Source of the DNA: Actinocorallia populi
Lineage (GTDB): Bacteria; Actinomycetota; Actinomycetes; Streptosporangiales; Streptosporangiaceae
Assembly: GCF_002995495.1 (NCBI RefSeq)
Contig: NZ_PVZV01000002.1
Span: forward strand, 124,001 to 188,000
Reading direction: 5' to 3'
Length of the DNA stretch: 64,000 bases
Shown: positions 16,190-25,559 of the stretch, in pieces
Layout: every line of letters begins with the position of its first letter
Position numbering within the stretch: the stretch's first letter is position 1
The notes under the pieces: generated by a model
What the model saw: only the letters and a program-made list of their open reading frames with translations
The model's database searches: none
Told to the model about the DNA's origin: nothing
Translations under genes and position numbers: made by a program

Positions 16190-16939
16190 ATGGGTGGCGG
16201 GCCGGTTTCGTCCTACGATGTGCGCGTGCGCCGCGACCGTTTGATCCTCTGGAACCTGGACCACACCCTGCTCGACGCGGGGCGGGTGACCCGGGAGGCC
16301 TATGCCGAGGCGTTCACCTCGGTGACCGGCAGGCCCATGGTCAGGATGGCCCCGACGGCGGGGCGCACCGAATCGGAGATCATCTTCGAGACGCTGGCGT
16401 TCAACGGCGTCCAGACCGAGGACGAGCACCTGGACGCCTTCACCCGGGCGCTGGAGACGGCGTTCGCCGTCCGCCGCGACAAGGTGCGCGCGCACGCGCG
16501 GGTGCTGCCGGGGTCGGCCGAGGCGCTGCAGGCCGCGGGCAGGCTGCCGGGAGCGGTGCAGTCGGTGCTCACCGGCTCGCTGGAGGCCACCGCCCGGATC
16601 AAGCTCGCCGAGCTCGGGCTCGACCGGCACCTGGACCTTGCCGTCGGCGGCTACTTCTCCCCGGTCTACCCCAAGGGGGCGACCATCGAGACCTCCCGCA
16701 TCAAGGCGGCGGGCAAGCACGGCACGACCATCGGGGAGGGCGCGACCGTGCTGATCGCCGACCACCCGCTGGACGTGCGGGCGGCGCAGATCGCCCGCGC
16801 CCGCTGCGTGGGGGTGGCCACCGGCAGCGCCACCGAGACCGAACTGCGCACGGCGGGCGCCGACGTCGTCCTGCCGACGCTGGCCGACACCGCCGCGGTG
16901 GTCGCCGCGATCGACCGGCTGACCAGGCCCGGACGCTAA
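16190..16939 (+). CDS. HAD-like protein with Asn at the nucleophile position
   Basis: A 249-residue HAD subfamily I protein (beta-phosphoglucomutase/phosphatase type): motif I LILWNLDHTLLDAG (22-35 region), motif II SVLTGSLEATARIKL, motif III PKGATIETS, motif IV VLIADHPLDVRAA. The usual DxDxT reads NxDxT (Asn22, Asp24, Thr26), so the phosphoaspartate nucleophile is absent. It may be inactive, act on a different chemistry, or bind ligand only. Alternative GTG starts at 16220 and 16226 would trim a non-conserved N-terminus. Its stop overlaps soxR's by 3 bp (convergent). Confidence 0.8.
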   Translation: MGGGPVSSYDVRVRRDRLILWNLDHTLLDAGRVTREAYAEAFTSVTGRPMVRMAPTAGRTESEIIFETLAFNGVQTEDEHLDAFTRALETAFAVRRDKVRAHARVLPGSAEALQAAGRLPGAVQSVLTGSLEATARIKLAELGLDRHLDLAVGGYFSPVYPKGATIETSRIKAAGKHGTTIGEGATVLIADHPLDVRAAQIARARCVGVATGSATETELRTAGADVVLPTLADTAAVVAAIDRLTRPGR

Positions 16940-17499
16940 CAGGCGGGGCCGGACCCGGGCGGGGCGCACTCGGGCTCGGTCTCGGGCGGGACGCAGTCGG
17001 GTTCGCAGTCCTGCGGCGCCCCGGACGCGTCCGCCGGGTCGACGACGGCGAGCAGGCGCGCGCCGGGGCCCTGCGCGGCCATGGCGTCGCCCGGGTTGAC
17101 CAGGGGGCACAGGTCGAGGGACAGGCAGCCGCAGCCGATGCAGCCGGTCAGGTTGTCGCGCAGCCGCATCAGCACGGTGATGCGCGCGGTGAGCTCCCGC
17201 TCCCAGCCCTGCGACAGGGTCCCCCAGTCCGCCCGGGTGGGCGTGCGGCCCTCGGGCAGGACGGCCAGCGCCCCGCGGATGTCCGACAGGGAGATCCCGA
17301 CCCCCTGGGAGACCTTGATGAAGGCGACCCGCCGCAGCATGTCCCTGCCGTACCGGCGCTGGTTGCCGCTGGTGCGGCGGCTGTGGATCAGCCCCTCCTT
17401 CTCGTAGAAGCGCAGTGTCGAGGTGGCCACTCCGCTGCGCTCGGCCAGCTCACCGATGGTGAGCTCCTTCCGGATGCCCCTCGCCGTGCTCTCCGCCAT
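16936..17499 (-). CDS. soxR: redox-sensitive MerR-family activator SoxR with cysteine-rich tail
   Basis: A 187-residue MerR regulator: winged HTH LTIGELAERSGVATSTLRFYEKEGLI (13-38), dimerisation helix, then the [2Fe-2S] ligand motif C120-x2-C123-x-C125-x5-C131 (CIGCGCLSLDLCPLVNP), diagnostic for SoxR, which senses redox-active compounds. It has an unusual 56-residue C-terminal extension rich in Pro, Glu and Asp with four more cysteines (165, 169, 178, 187). TAGGGT lies 6 nt upstream of the ATG, suggesting a leaderless mRNA. No standard SoxR box is visible in the 326 bp to the next gene. Confidence 0.93.
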   Translation of the reverse strand: MAESTARGIRKELTIGELAERSGVATSTLRFYEKEGLIHSRRTSGNQRRYGRDMLRRVAFIKVSQGVGISLSDIRGALAVLPEGRTPTRADWGTLSQGWERELTARITVLMRLRDNLTGCIGCGCLSLDLCPLVNPGDAMAAQGPGARLLAVVDPADASGAPQDCEPDCVPPETEPECAPPGSGPAC

Positions 17500-17825
17500 G
17501 TCCCGACCCTAGCCAAGCCGCTCCCGGAGGGCGTTGTGAGGGAAATCACAGACCCTCCGGCCGCGGTCCGGTGATCCCTGTTCTGAGCAGGGCCGGAAAG
17601 GGACTTTGAGGGGCGGGGCAACGGATGGGGCACCCGAACGCGTCTGAGGGGGGAAGAGGCCGGGAACCTTGACGACCGCTTCGGACAAGTAACGATAGGA
17701 ACGTCCTCTACTGCAGGGAAGCCTCGCGCCGCTATACAGTCCATGCGAAACAAGGGTGTTTCCGACGGGGGCGCGGACGGGCGAGAGGCTCATGTCCTTC
17801 ACACAGAAGCCGGAATGACGGGGGA
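17500..17825. other. 326-bp divergent intergenic region, soxR / protein kinase
   Basis: It holds the soxR -10 (TAGGGT, minus strand, 17506-17511) and promoter-like elements towards the kinase: TTGACG near 17670 and TATACA near 17732. I see no RNA gene or palindrome of operator quality here. Confidence 0.4.
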
Positions 17826-17834
17826 TTGCTGGAG

Positions 17835-19403
17835 ATGGTGGCGGCACTCAGATCTAGTGATCCGCTACGGCTGGGACCGTACGACATAGAAGGCCGCCTC
17901 GGTGAGGGCGGCCAGGGCGTGGTGTACCTCGGCCGGCACTCGGACGGCGGGCAGCAGTTCGCGATCAAACTGCTGCACCTGGAGTCCGACGACAAGGCCA
18001 GGGCGAGGTTCCTGCGCGAGGTCGAGGTCGCCAAGAAGGTGGCCTCCTTCTGCACCGCCCGCCTGTACGACGTGGGCGCGGACGGCGAGCACTTCTTCAC
18101 GGTCAGCGAGTACGTGCCGGGCCCCAGCCTGCAGGCGCGGGTCCAGGAGGACGGGCCGCTGGCGGGGGCGGAGCTGGAGCGGCTGGCCGTCGGCACCGCC
18201 ACCGCGCTGGTCTCCATCCACCAGGCCGGGATCATCCACCGCGACTTCAAGCCGCACAACGTGCTGCTCGGCCCGGACGGGCCCCGCGTGATCGACTTCG
18301 GGGTCGCCAAGGCGGCCTCGTCCTCCACCACGCTCACCAGCAAGGTGATCGGCACCCCGTCCTACATGTCCCCCGAGCAGGTCGAGGGCGACGAGGTCGG
18401 GCCCGCCAGCGACGTGTTCTGCTGGGCCTCCACCATGGTCTACGCGGCCACCGGCAGCCCGCCGTTCGGCCAGGACTCGATCATGGCCGTGATCAACCGG
18501 ATCGCCAACCACGAGCCGGACCTGGGCGGCCTCGACGGGCCGCTGCGCGAGCTGATCCTGGACTGCCTGGAGAAGGACCCCGCCGCGCGGCCCCGCACCC
18601 GCGACCTGCTGATGCGGCTGCTCGGCCACGCCGACGCGGTGCCCGACGGCATGGCGGGCAGCGTCCCGCCCGGCGCCACCACCGCGGTGCTGACCGTCGG
18701 CGCCGACCTGGCCGGCGGCGCGGACCCCAACCGCACCTCGCTCGATCCCGCCGGCGCCACCTCGGTGGGCATCAGCCCGCAGGAGTGGGCACGCCGCAAC
18801 GGCGGCGAACTGCCCTCGGCCGCCACGGTGACGGGCGCCCACCCGCACCCGCGCCGCGACGCGCGCGCCCGCCGCGCCGCCAAGGTGCCGTGGTTCATCA
18901 CCGCCGCCGCCGTCTCCTTCGCGGTCTTCACCGCGGGCGGCGCGGGTTTCGTCGTCTACAAGATCTCCACCGCCTCCTCCGACGCGACCGTCGGGCCGAC
19001 CGACGACCCCAATGTCCCCGCGGAGGTCGGGGAGGGCCGGAAGAAGAAGCCCGACCCCGCTCCCACCACCACGTTCACGACCAGGGACCGCAACGGCAAC
19101 CCCGTCGTCGTCACCACCACCGTGAAGCCCGAGGACGTGCCCTCCGAGGGTTCCGATAAGCCCGGCAAGCCCGACAAGCCCGGCCAGGATCCCGGGAAGC
19201 CGGAACCGACCACCACCACCAAGGACCCGGGCGGGCAGCCGCCCCCGCCGGTGAACCCGCCGCCCACGAACCCGGGCCCCCAGCCCACCCAGACCACGAC
19301 CCAGCCGCCGCCGGACCCCGACCCGGATCCCACGACGCCCGGCCCCGGGCCCGGCACCGAGGACCCCGATCCCGACCCCACCACGACCGTCAAAGTCCCC
19401 TGA
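17835..19403 (+). CDS. membrane-anchored Hanks-type serine/threonine protein kinase
   Basis: About 522 residues. The kinase domain (about 15-270) has G-loop GEGGQGVVY, Lys in QFAIKLL, HRDFKPHNVLL, DFG in VIDFGVAKA and SPE (activation-segment end), so it looks active. A cytoplasmic juxtamembrane linker is followed by one TM (about 352-378, VPWFITAAAVSFAVFTAGGAGFVVY) and an external Pro/Thr/Lys/Asp-rich stalk of about 130 residues ending in DPDPDPTTTVKVP. There are no PASTA domains, unlike PknB. ATG 17835 or GTG 17838 follow GGAG closely; an upstream TTG (17826) is also possible. Confidence 0.92.
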   Translation: MVAALRSSDPLRLGPYDIEGRLGEGGQGVVYLGRHSDGGQQFAIKLLHLESDDKARARFLREVEVAKKVASFCTARLYDVGADGEHFFTVSEYVPGPSLQARVQEDGPLAGAELERLAVGTATALVSIHQAGIIHRDFKPHNVLLGPDGPRVIDFGVAKAASSSTTLTSKVIGTPSYMSPEQVEGDEVGPASDVFCWASTMVYAATGSPPFGQDSIMAVINRIANHEPDLGGLDGPLRELILDCLEKDPAARPRTRDLLMRLLGHADAVPDGMAGSVPPGATTAVLTVGADLAGGADPNRTSLDPAGATSVGISPQEWARRNGGELPSAATVTGAHPHPRRDARARRAAKVPWFITAAAVSFAVFTAGGAGFVVYKISTASSDATVGPTDDPNVPAEVGEGRKKKPDPAPTTTFTTRDRNGNPVVVTTTVKPEDVPSEGSDKPGKPDKPGQDPGKPEPTTTTKDPGGQPPPPVNPPPTNPGPQPTQTTTQPPPDPDPDPTTPGPGPGTEDPDPDPTTTVKVP

Positions 19404-19483
19404 CGGGCTCGGCCGACTGTGGTCCGCCGGGGAGAGTGCGCCACTAGGCTGACTCGGGGTACGGGTTTCCACATCACAACGAA

Positions 19484-22400
19484 GTGATGAAGGGGTCGCT
19501 TTCTCTCATGAGCAAACTCGATGTGGCCAAGGACGACCTGCTGCGGCGGGCCGCGGAGTCCTGCGCCGAACCTCCGGAGCAGCCGGAGGTGCTGGAGTTC
19601 CTCCGGCTGTACTACCGCAAGGTGGCGCCCGAAGACCTGCTGGGCAGGGAGCCGTCGGACGTCTGCGGGCCCGCGCTGGCGCACCGCGCGTTCGGCGAGG
19701 CGCGCCTGCCCGGCGAGGCGAAGCTGCGGGTGTTCACGCCCTCGGGCGCCGAGCACGGCTGGGACCCGGGGGCCACCGCGGTCCAGGTGGTCAGCGACGA
19801 CATGCCCTATCTCATCGACTCGCTGACGATGGAGCTGAGCCGCCAGGGCCGCTCCGTCCAGCGGATCTTCCACCCGGGCCTGGGCGTCGACCGTGACGAG
19901 CAGGGACGGCTGGTGCGGTTCCGGTTCAGCCGGGACATCATCGACGACATCGACGAGTCCTGGGTGCACGTCGAACTGGACCGGGTCACCGACCCCGCGG
20001 TGCTGGCCGGGCTCCAGGCCGGCCTGCAGCGGGTGCTGGCGGACGTGCGGGCCGCCGACGAGGACGGCCCGGCGATGCGGGCGCGGGCCGCGCTGATCGC
20101 CGCCGGCATCGAGCAGGCGCCGCCGCCGCTGCCGGCCAAGGAGCTCGCCGAGTCGGTCGAGCTGCTGAACTGGCTGGTCGACGGGCACTTCATCTTCCTG
20201 GGGTACCGGGACTACGACCTGACCGAGGACGGCGAGGCGCTGCGGCCCGTCCCCGGCAGCGGCCTGGGCATCCTGCGCACCGAGAAGAAGGAGTCCGGGA
20301 GCTTCGCCGCGATGCCGCCCGAGGTGCGGGCCAGGGCGCGCGAGCCGCGGATGCTGGTGCTCACCAAGGCCAACAGCCGCGCGACCGTGCACCGGCCGCA
20401 CTACCTCGACTACATCGGGGTCAAGCGCTTCGAGAACGGCCGGGTGGTGGGGGAGCGGCGCTTCCTCGGCCTGTTCACGCACGTGGCGTACTCCGAGTCG
20501 ATCTCCCACATCCCGATGCTCCGCCGCAAGTTGGAGGAGGTGCTCGACCGCGCCGAGGTGAGCCCCGAGTCCTACAACGGGCAGGACCTCGCGGAGATCC
20601 TGGAGGCCTACCCGCGCGACGAGCTGTTCCAGATCTCGGTCGACGACCTGGTGCCGATCGCGCTGGGCGTCCTGCGGCTGCGCGACCGCCGCCAGGTGAA
20701 GCTGTTCCTGCGCAAGGACGACTACGGGCGCTACATGTCGTGCCTGGTCTACCTGCCGCGCGACCGGTACACCACGCAGATCAGGCTGCGCGTCCAGGAG
20801 ATCCTGCGCAGCGCCTTCCACGGCGTGGCCGTCGACTACAGCGCCCAGGTGACCGAGGGCGTGCTGGCCCGGCTGCACGTGGTGGTGCGCGCCGAGCGCG
20901 GGCACCCGCTGCCCGACGTGGACGTGGAGGCGCTGGAGCGGCGGCTGACGGCCGCGACCCGCTCCTGGACCGACGACCTGATCGAGGCGATCGCCACCCG
21001 GCTCGGCGAGGAGCGGGGCCGGGGCCTGGCGGTCAAGTACGGGGACGCCTTCCCCGAGGCCTACAAGGCCGATTTCCCGGCGGCGACGGCCGTTTCGGAC
21101 CTCATGTACCTCGACGCGCTGGGCGAGGCCTCCGAGGCCGCTGGAGGCGCGTTGACGGACATGCGCCTTTATGAGCCCTACGACGCCCTCCCGGGCGAGA
21201 TGCGGCTCAAGATCTACCACCGGGGCGAGCCGATCTCCCTGTCCCACGTGCTGCCGCTGCTGCAGAACATGGGCGTCGAGGTCGTCGACGAGCGCCCCTA
21301 CGAGGTCGGCACCGGCGACCGCAGGCGCTACTGGATCTACGACCTGGGGCTGCGCCACTCGGTGTCGGAGACCGAGGAGTCCCTGCTGCGCGAGCTGTTC
21401 CAGGACGCCCTGATGGCGTTGTGGCGCGGCGAGGTGGAGAGCGACGGCTTCAACGCGCTGGTGCTGCACGCCGGGCTCACCTGGCAGCAGATCATGGTGC
21501 TGCGGGCCTACGCCAAGTACCTGCGCCAGGCCGGCACCGCCTTCACCCAGAGCTATCTGGAGCAGGTGCTGCGGGCCAACGCGCCGATCGCCCGGCTGCT
21601 GGTGGAGCTGTGGGAGTCGCGGCTGGACCCCGACCGCGCCGAGGGCGAGGCCGAGCGCTCGGCCGCGATCGACGCCCGGCTGGCCGAACTGCTGGACGGG
21701 GTCGCGAGCCTGGACGAGGACCGCATCCTGCGCAGCTTCACCTCCATGATCAACGCCACGCTGCGCACCAACTTCTGGCAGGGCAAGCCCTACCTCTCGC
21801 TGAAGTTCGACCCCTCCCGCATCCCGGACCTGCCGCAGCCCCGGCCCAAGTACGAGATCTTCGTCTACTCGCCCCGCACCGAGGGCGTGCACCTGCGCTT
21901 CGGCGCGGTGGCCCGGGGCGGGCTGCGCTGGTCGGACCGGCGCGAGGACTTCCGCACCGAGGTGCTGGGCCTGGTCAAGGCCCAGGGCGTGAAGAACACG
22001 GTGATCGTCCCGGCCGGGGCCAAGGGCGGCTTCGTCGGCAAGGCGCTGCCGGACCCGGCGGTCGACCGCGAGGCGTGGCTGGCCGAGGGCGTGGCCTGCT
22101 ACAAGGAGTTCATCTCCGGCCTCCTGGACCTCACCGACAACCTCGTGGACGGCAGGATCGTGCCGGCGCCGCGGGTGATGCGCCACGACGGCGACGACTA
22201 CTACCTGGTCGTGGCGGCCGACAAGGGCACCGCCAGCTTCTCCGACATCGCCAACGAGGTCTCCCGGCAGTACGGGTTCTGGCTGGGCGACGCGTTCGCC
22301 TCCGGCGGCTCGGTCGGCTACGACCACAAGGCCATGGGCATCACCGCCCGCGGCGCCTGGGAGTCGGTGCGGTACCACTTCCGCTCCCTGGGCCGCGACG

Positions 22401-24331
22401 TCCAGGCCGAGGACTTCACCGTCGTGGGCATCGGCGACATGTCCGGCGACGTGTTCGGCAACGGGATGCTGCTGTCGGAGCACATCAGGCTGGTGTGCGC
22501 CTTCGACCACCGGCACGTCTTCCTCGACCCGGACCCGGACCCGGCCGCCTCGTTCGCCGAGCGGCGCCGCCTGTTCGGGCTGCCGCGCAGCTCCTGGGCC
22601 GACTACGACACCGGGCTGCTGTCGGCGGGCGGCGGGGTCTTCCCCCGCACGGCCAAGTCGATCCCGCTCACCCCGCAGGTGAAGGCGGCGCTGGGCATCG
22701 CCGACGAGACCGTCTCGCTGCCCCCGCACGAGCTGATCAAGGCGGCCCTGCAGGCCCCGGTCGACCTGCTGTGGAACGGCGGCATCGGCACCTACGTCAA
22801 GTCCTCCGCCGAGAGCAACGCCGAGGTCGGCGACAAGGCCAACGACCAGCTGCGGGTGAACGGCGCGGACCTGCGCTGCAAGGTGGTCGGCGAGGGCGGC
22901 AACCTGGGGATGACCCAGCTCGGCCGCATCGAGTTCGCCAGGGCGGGCGGGCTGATCAACACCGACTTCATCGACAACTCCGCCGGGGTCGACACCTCCG
23001 ACCACGAGGTGAACATCAAGATCCTGCTGGACCAGATCGTCCGCGACGGGCGGCTCACCGGCGCGCAGCGCGACGCCCTGCTGGACGAGATGACCGACGA
23101 GGTCGGCGTCATGGTGCTGCGGGACAACTACCGGCAGAACGTGGTGCTGGGCGGCGCCTGCGCCCAGTCCGGCGAGATGATGCACGTGCACGCCCGCTAC
23201 CTGCGCAAGCTGGAGCGCGAGGGCAAGATCGACCGGCGGCTGGAGTACCTGCCGGACGAGAAGGCCATCGCCGAGCGCAGGCAGGCCGGGCAGGGCCTGT
23301 TCTCGCCGGAGTTCGCGGTGGTGCTGGCCTACTCCAAGCTCACCCTGGACCAGGAGATCCTCGCCTCGGACCTGCCCGACGACCCGTACCTGCGCGAATG
23401 GCTGGTCGAGTACTTCCCGACCCCGCTGCGCGACAGGTTCCGCGAGCAGATGATGCGGCACCCGCTCCGGCGGGAGATCATCGCCACCCAGGTGGTGAAC
23501 GACGTCGTCAACAACTCCGGCACCACCTACGTCTTCCGGCTGAACGAGGAGACCGGGGCGTCCCCGGCCGACCTGGCGCGCGCCTACCTGGTGGCCCGCG
23601 AGGTCTTCCAGATGCACCGGTTCTGGGCCGAGGTGCAGGCCCTGGACGGGCTGGTCGACCAGCAGGTCCAGATCAGGATGCTGCTGGAGGCGCGCAAGCT
23701 CACCGAGCGCGGGGCGCGCTGGATGCTGCACAACCGGCGGGCGCCGTTCGACATCGAGGAGTCGATCGGCTTCTTCGCCAAGGGCGCGCTGAGCCTGGTC
23801 GAACTGCTGCCGGAACTGCTCAACGGGCGGGACCTGGAGGCCTTCGAGGACCGGCGCGACGCGTTCGTCAAGCGCGGCGTCCCGGTGGAGGTCGCCGACC
23901 AGACGGCGATGATGGTGCCGGCGTACTCCACGCTGGACATCGTGGAGATCGCCCACGAGTCCGGCTGCCCGGTCGGGGAGGTCGCCGAGGTCTACTTCGA
24001 GCTCGCCCACCGGCTCCAGCTGGCCCGGCTGCGCGACAGGGTCACCGCCCTGCCCCGGGACGACCGCTGGCGGTCGATGGCGCGCGGCGCGCTCCGCGAC
24101 GACCTGTACGCCGCCCACGCCGAGCTCACCCTGGACGTGCTGCGCAAGACCGCCACGGCCGGGCCGGAGGAGCGGCTGGAGGAGTGGACGGACAAGAACG
24201 AGGCGGCGGTGCGGCGGTCCCGGCAGACGCTCTCGGAGATCTGGGAGAGCGAGAGCTACGACCTGGCCACCCTGTCGGTGGCGCTGCGCGCGATCCGCAC
24301 CCTGGTGCGGGCCAGCACCCTCCCGGACTGA
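19484..24331 (+). CDS. gdh: NAD-specific glutamate dehydrogenase, large (180-kDa) type
   Basis: A 1615-residue protein of the L_180 GDH class, which deaminates glutamate to 2-oxoglutarate. It has the long N-terminal regulatory half (ACT-like segments), then the catalytic core: GGLRWSDRREDFRTEV, VPAGAKGGFVGK (substrate lysine), GIGDMSGDVFGNGML (nucleotide site), NGGIGTYVK and GEGGNLGMTQLGRIEFA. Length is normal (about 1,600). Start: ATG 19484 or ATG 19508 (MSKLDVAKDDLL), which has AAGGGG 12 nt upstream; neither is decisive. It pairs metabolically with pruA, giving a proline/glutamate catabolic route. Confidence 0.95.
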   Translation: MMKGSLSLMSKLDVAKDDLLRRAAESCAEPPEQPEVLEFLRLYYRKVAPEDLLGREPSDVCGPALAHRAFGEARLPGEAKLRVFTPSGAEHGWDPGATAVQVVSDDMPYLIDSLTMELSRQGRSVQRIFHPGLGVDRDEQGRLVRFRFSRDIIDDIDESWVHVELDRVTDPAVLAGLQAGLQRVLADVRAADEDGPAMRARAALIAAGIEQAPPPLPAKELAESVELLNWLVDGHFIFLGYRDYDLTEDGEALRPVPGSGLGILRTEKKESGSFAAMPPEVRARAREPRMLVLTKANSRATVHRPHYLDYIGVKRFENGRVVGERRFLGLFTHVAYSESISHIPMLRRKLEEVLDRAEVSPESYNGQDLAEILEAYPRDELFQISVDDLVPIALGVLRLRDRRQVKLFLRKDDYGRYMSCLVYLPRDRYTTQIRLRVQEILRSAFHGVAVDYSAQVTEGVLARLHVVVRAERGHPLPDVDVEALERRLTAATRSWTDDLIEAIATRLGEERGRGLAVKYGDAFPEAYKADFPAATAVSDLMYLDALGEASEAAGGALTDMRLYEPYDALPGEMRLKIYHRGEPISLSHVLPLLQNMGVEVVDERPYEVGTGDRRRYWIYDLGLRHSVSETEESLLRELFQDALMALWRGEVESDGFNALVLHAGLTWQQIMVLRAYAKYLRQAGTAFTQSYLEQVLRANAPIARLLVELWESRLDPDRAEGEAERSAAIDARLAELLDGVASLDEDRILRSFTSMINATLRTNFWQGKPYLSLKFDPSRIPDLPQPRPKYEIFVYSPRTEGVHLRFGAVARGGLRWSDRREDFRTEVLGLVKAQGVKNTVIVPAGAKGGFVGKALPDPAVDREAWLAEGVACYKEFISGLLDLTDNLVDGRIVPAPRVMRHDGDDYYLVVAADKGTASFSDIANEVSRQYGFWLGDAFASGGSVGYDHKAMGITARGAWESVRYHFRSLGRDVQAEDFTVVGIGDMSGDVFGNGMLLSEHIRLVCAFDHRHVFLDPDPDPAASFAERRRLFGLPRSSWADYDTGLLSAGGGVFPRTAKSIPLTPQVKAALGIADETVSLPPHELIKAALQAPVDLLWNGGIGTYVKSSAESNAEVGDKANDQLRVNGADLRCKVVGEGGNLGMTQLGRIEFARAGGLINTDFIDNSAGVDTSDHEVNIKILLDQIVRDGRLTGAQRDALLDEMTDEVGVMVLRDNYRQNVVLGGACAQSGEMMHVHARYLRKLEREGKIDRRLEYLPDEKAIAERRQAGQGLFSPEFAVVLAYSKLTLDQEILASDLPDDPYLREWLVEYFPTPLRDRFREQMMRHPLRREIIATQVVNDVVNNSGTTYVFRLNEETGASPADLARAYLVAREVFQMHRFWAEVQALDGLVDQQVQIRMLLEARKLTERGARWMLHNRRAPFDIEESIGFFAKGALSLVELLPELLNGRDLEAFEDRRDAFVKRGVPVEVADQTAMMVPAYSTLDIVEIAHESGCPVGEVAEVYFELAHRLQLARLRDRVTALPRDDRWRSMARGALRDDLYAAHAELTLDVLRKTATAGPEERLEEWTDKNEAAVRRSRQTLSEIWESESYDLATLSVALRAIRTLVRASTLPD

Positions 24332-24360
24332 GGGAACGGCCCCGCCGGCGAGCACGGAGC

Positions 24361-24399
24361 GGGCCCCCTTTCCGGCCGGAAGAGCCGGAAAGGGGGCCC
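24361..24399. terminator. 16-bp perfect hairpin after gdh
   Basis: GGGCCCCCTTTCCGGC (24361-24376), 7-nt loop, GCCGGAAAGGGGGCCC (24384-24399). It lies between convergent genes (24331 and 24545) and would work on both strands. It is the strongest hairpin in the window. Confidence 0.85.
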
Positions 24400-24410
24400 G
24401 AGAGGTACGC

Positions 24411-24552
24411 CGGTACGGAGCCGCAGCGGTCAGGAGGCCGCTCCGTACCGACGTGGCTTGTGCGGGACCGACCGCGGGCCGGTCAGCCGCGGGTCATCGA
24501 CCCGCGGGCTGGTCGATCTGTGAGCCGGTCGGTCCGCGGGCCGGTCAGCCGC
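24411..24552. repeat. cluster of short inverted and direct repeats
   Basis: CGGTACGGAGC (24411-24421) is inverted at 24440-24450. CCGCGGGCCGGTCAGCCGC occurs exactly at 24472-24490 and 24534-24552, 62 bp apart. GCGGGT/ACCCGC (24488-24493, 24499-24504) forms a further hairpin. The second direct repeat contains the stop codon of the lipoprotein gene (24545-24547), so a short duplication of the gene end is likely. Confidence 0.55.
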
Positions 24553-25486
24553 TCTGTGCGGCGACCGTCCTGCGGCTGAGGCCGACGACCGCGACCTGGC
24601 CCTCGCGGGGCACCGCCGCCAGGTACTGGAGCAGGGAGGTCGAGGTCAGGCTCTTGCGGGCGACCGGACCGCCTTCCAGCAGGCCGGTCAGCTCGCCGGA
24701 GACCGGGATCTTCTTGCCCTTGTAGGACTCCTGCTGCTTGAGGACGTACCAGGCGACCGCGCCGCCGTCCTGGGTGCGCAGCGCGTAGGACGGCTGCTCA
24801 GCAGGGGTGAAGGTGGAGGAGAAGGTCATGTCGGACTTGCGAAGGCTCTTGCTGACCTTCTGCAGCGCGTCGTAGGTCTGGGTGGTCTGCTGGCCCGCCG
24901 CCAGGTGCTCGGCCCCGGGCGCCTGCGGGCCCTGGGTGAGCAGCGCGGCGTGCGCGGCGGGGAGGTCGGCGGGGGCGACCTGCAGGCCGTCCGCGGCGGC
25001 CTCGGCGTAGCCCTCCTCGTCCAGCTGGACGCCCTTGATGGGGCTGGCGTTGCTGCGCTGCGGGTCGGCCGCCAGCTTCCACTGGCCGCCCTCCTCGACG
25101 AAGAGCAGCGCGTGCCGGATCTCCATGCCGCGGGTGCGGGCGGCGGCGTCGACCGCGAACCAGCGCTGGCCGGAGGCGATGCGGGGCACGTAGAAGACCG
25201 GTTCGGTGAAGCTCGGCGTCTCGGCCTTCTTGCCGCCCGCCTTGGCCGTCCGGTAGGTCGCGGTGTCCATCTCCAGCTGGGAGCCGGTGGCGATGGCGGG
25301 CAGCCGCGCCTGGTCGAGGGCGGAGTCGGCCTTCTGGTCGGCGGCCGCGTACGTCTCGAAGACGTTCTTCGCCTGGTCCAGGCTCAGTGCGGGTGGCGGC
25401 GCCGCCTCGGCGTCCTTGGCCGCACCGCCGCAGGCGGCGGTGAGGGCGAGCGGGAGAAAGGCGAGCGCTGTGTACGCAGTGCGCAT
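24545..25486 (-). CDS. lipoprotein, paralogue of the upstream lipoprotein
   Basis: A 313-residue secreted lipoprotein: MRTAYTALAFLPLALTAACGG, with lipobox LTAAC (Cys19). The body is a mixed alpha/beta domain with FYVPRIASGQRWFAV, ALLFVEEGGQWKLA and YALRTQDGGAVAWYVL. The same blocks occur in the next gene on this strand (25560-26618), so the two are tandem paralogues. GAGG 6 nt upstream supports ATG 25486. I recognise no enzymatic motif; an external NTF2- or chaperone-like ligand-binding role is possible. It is anchored on the outer face of the membrane. Confidence 0.85.
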   Translation of the reverse strand: MRTAYTALAFLPLALTAACGGAAKDAEAAPPPALSLDQAKNVFETYAAADQKADSALDQARLPAIATGSQLEMDTATYRTAKAGGKKAETPSFTEPVFYVPRIASGQRWFAVDAAARTRGMEIRHALLFVEEGGQWKLAADPQRSNASPIKGVQLDEEGYAEAAADGLQVAPADLPAAHAALLTQGPQAPGAEHLAAGQQTTQTYDALQKVSKSLRKSDMTFSSTFTPAEQPSYALRTQDGGAVAWYVLKQQESYKGKKIPVSGELTGLLEGGPVARKSLTSTSLLQYLAAVPREGQVAVVGLSRRTVAAQSG

Positions 25487-25559
25487 GGTTGGCCTCGTTG
25501 GGTAAGGGACTGTGCGACGCGCAAGAGCATCGCACAGTGAGCACTCGATTACCCCGGGT

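Noticed and set aside
18956-24355. 1799-codon open frame antisense to gdh and the kinase gene
   Set aside because: Shadow frame of high-GC coding DNA; the + strand gene has clear GDH motifs and the antisense protein is a low-complexity His/Gln/Arg product.
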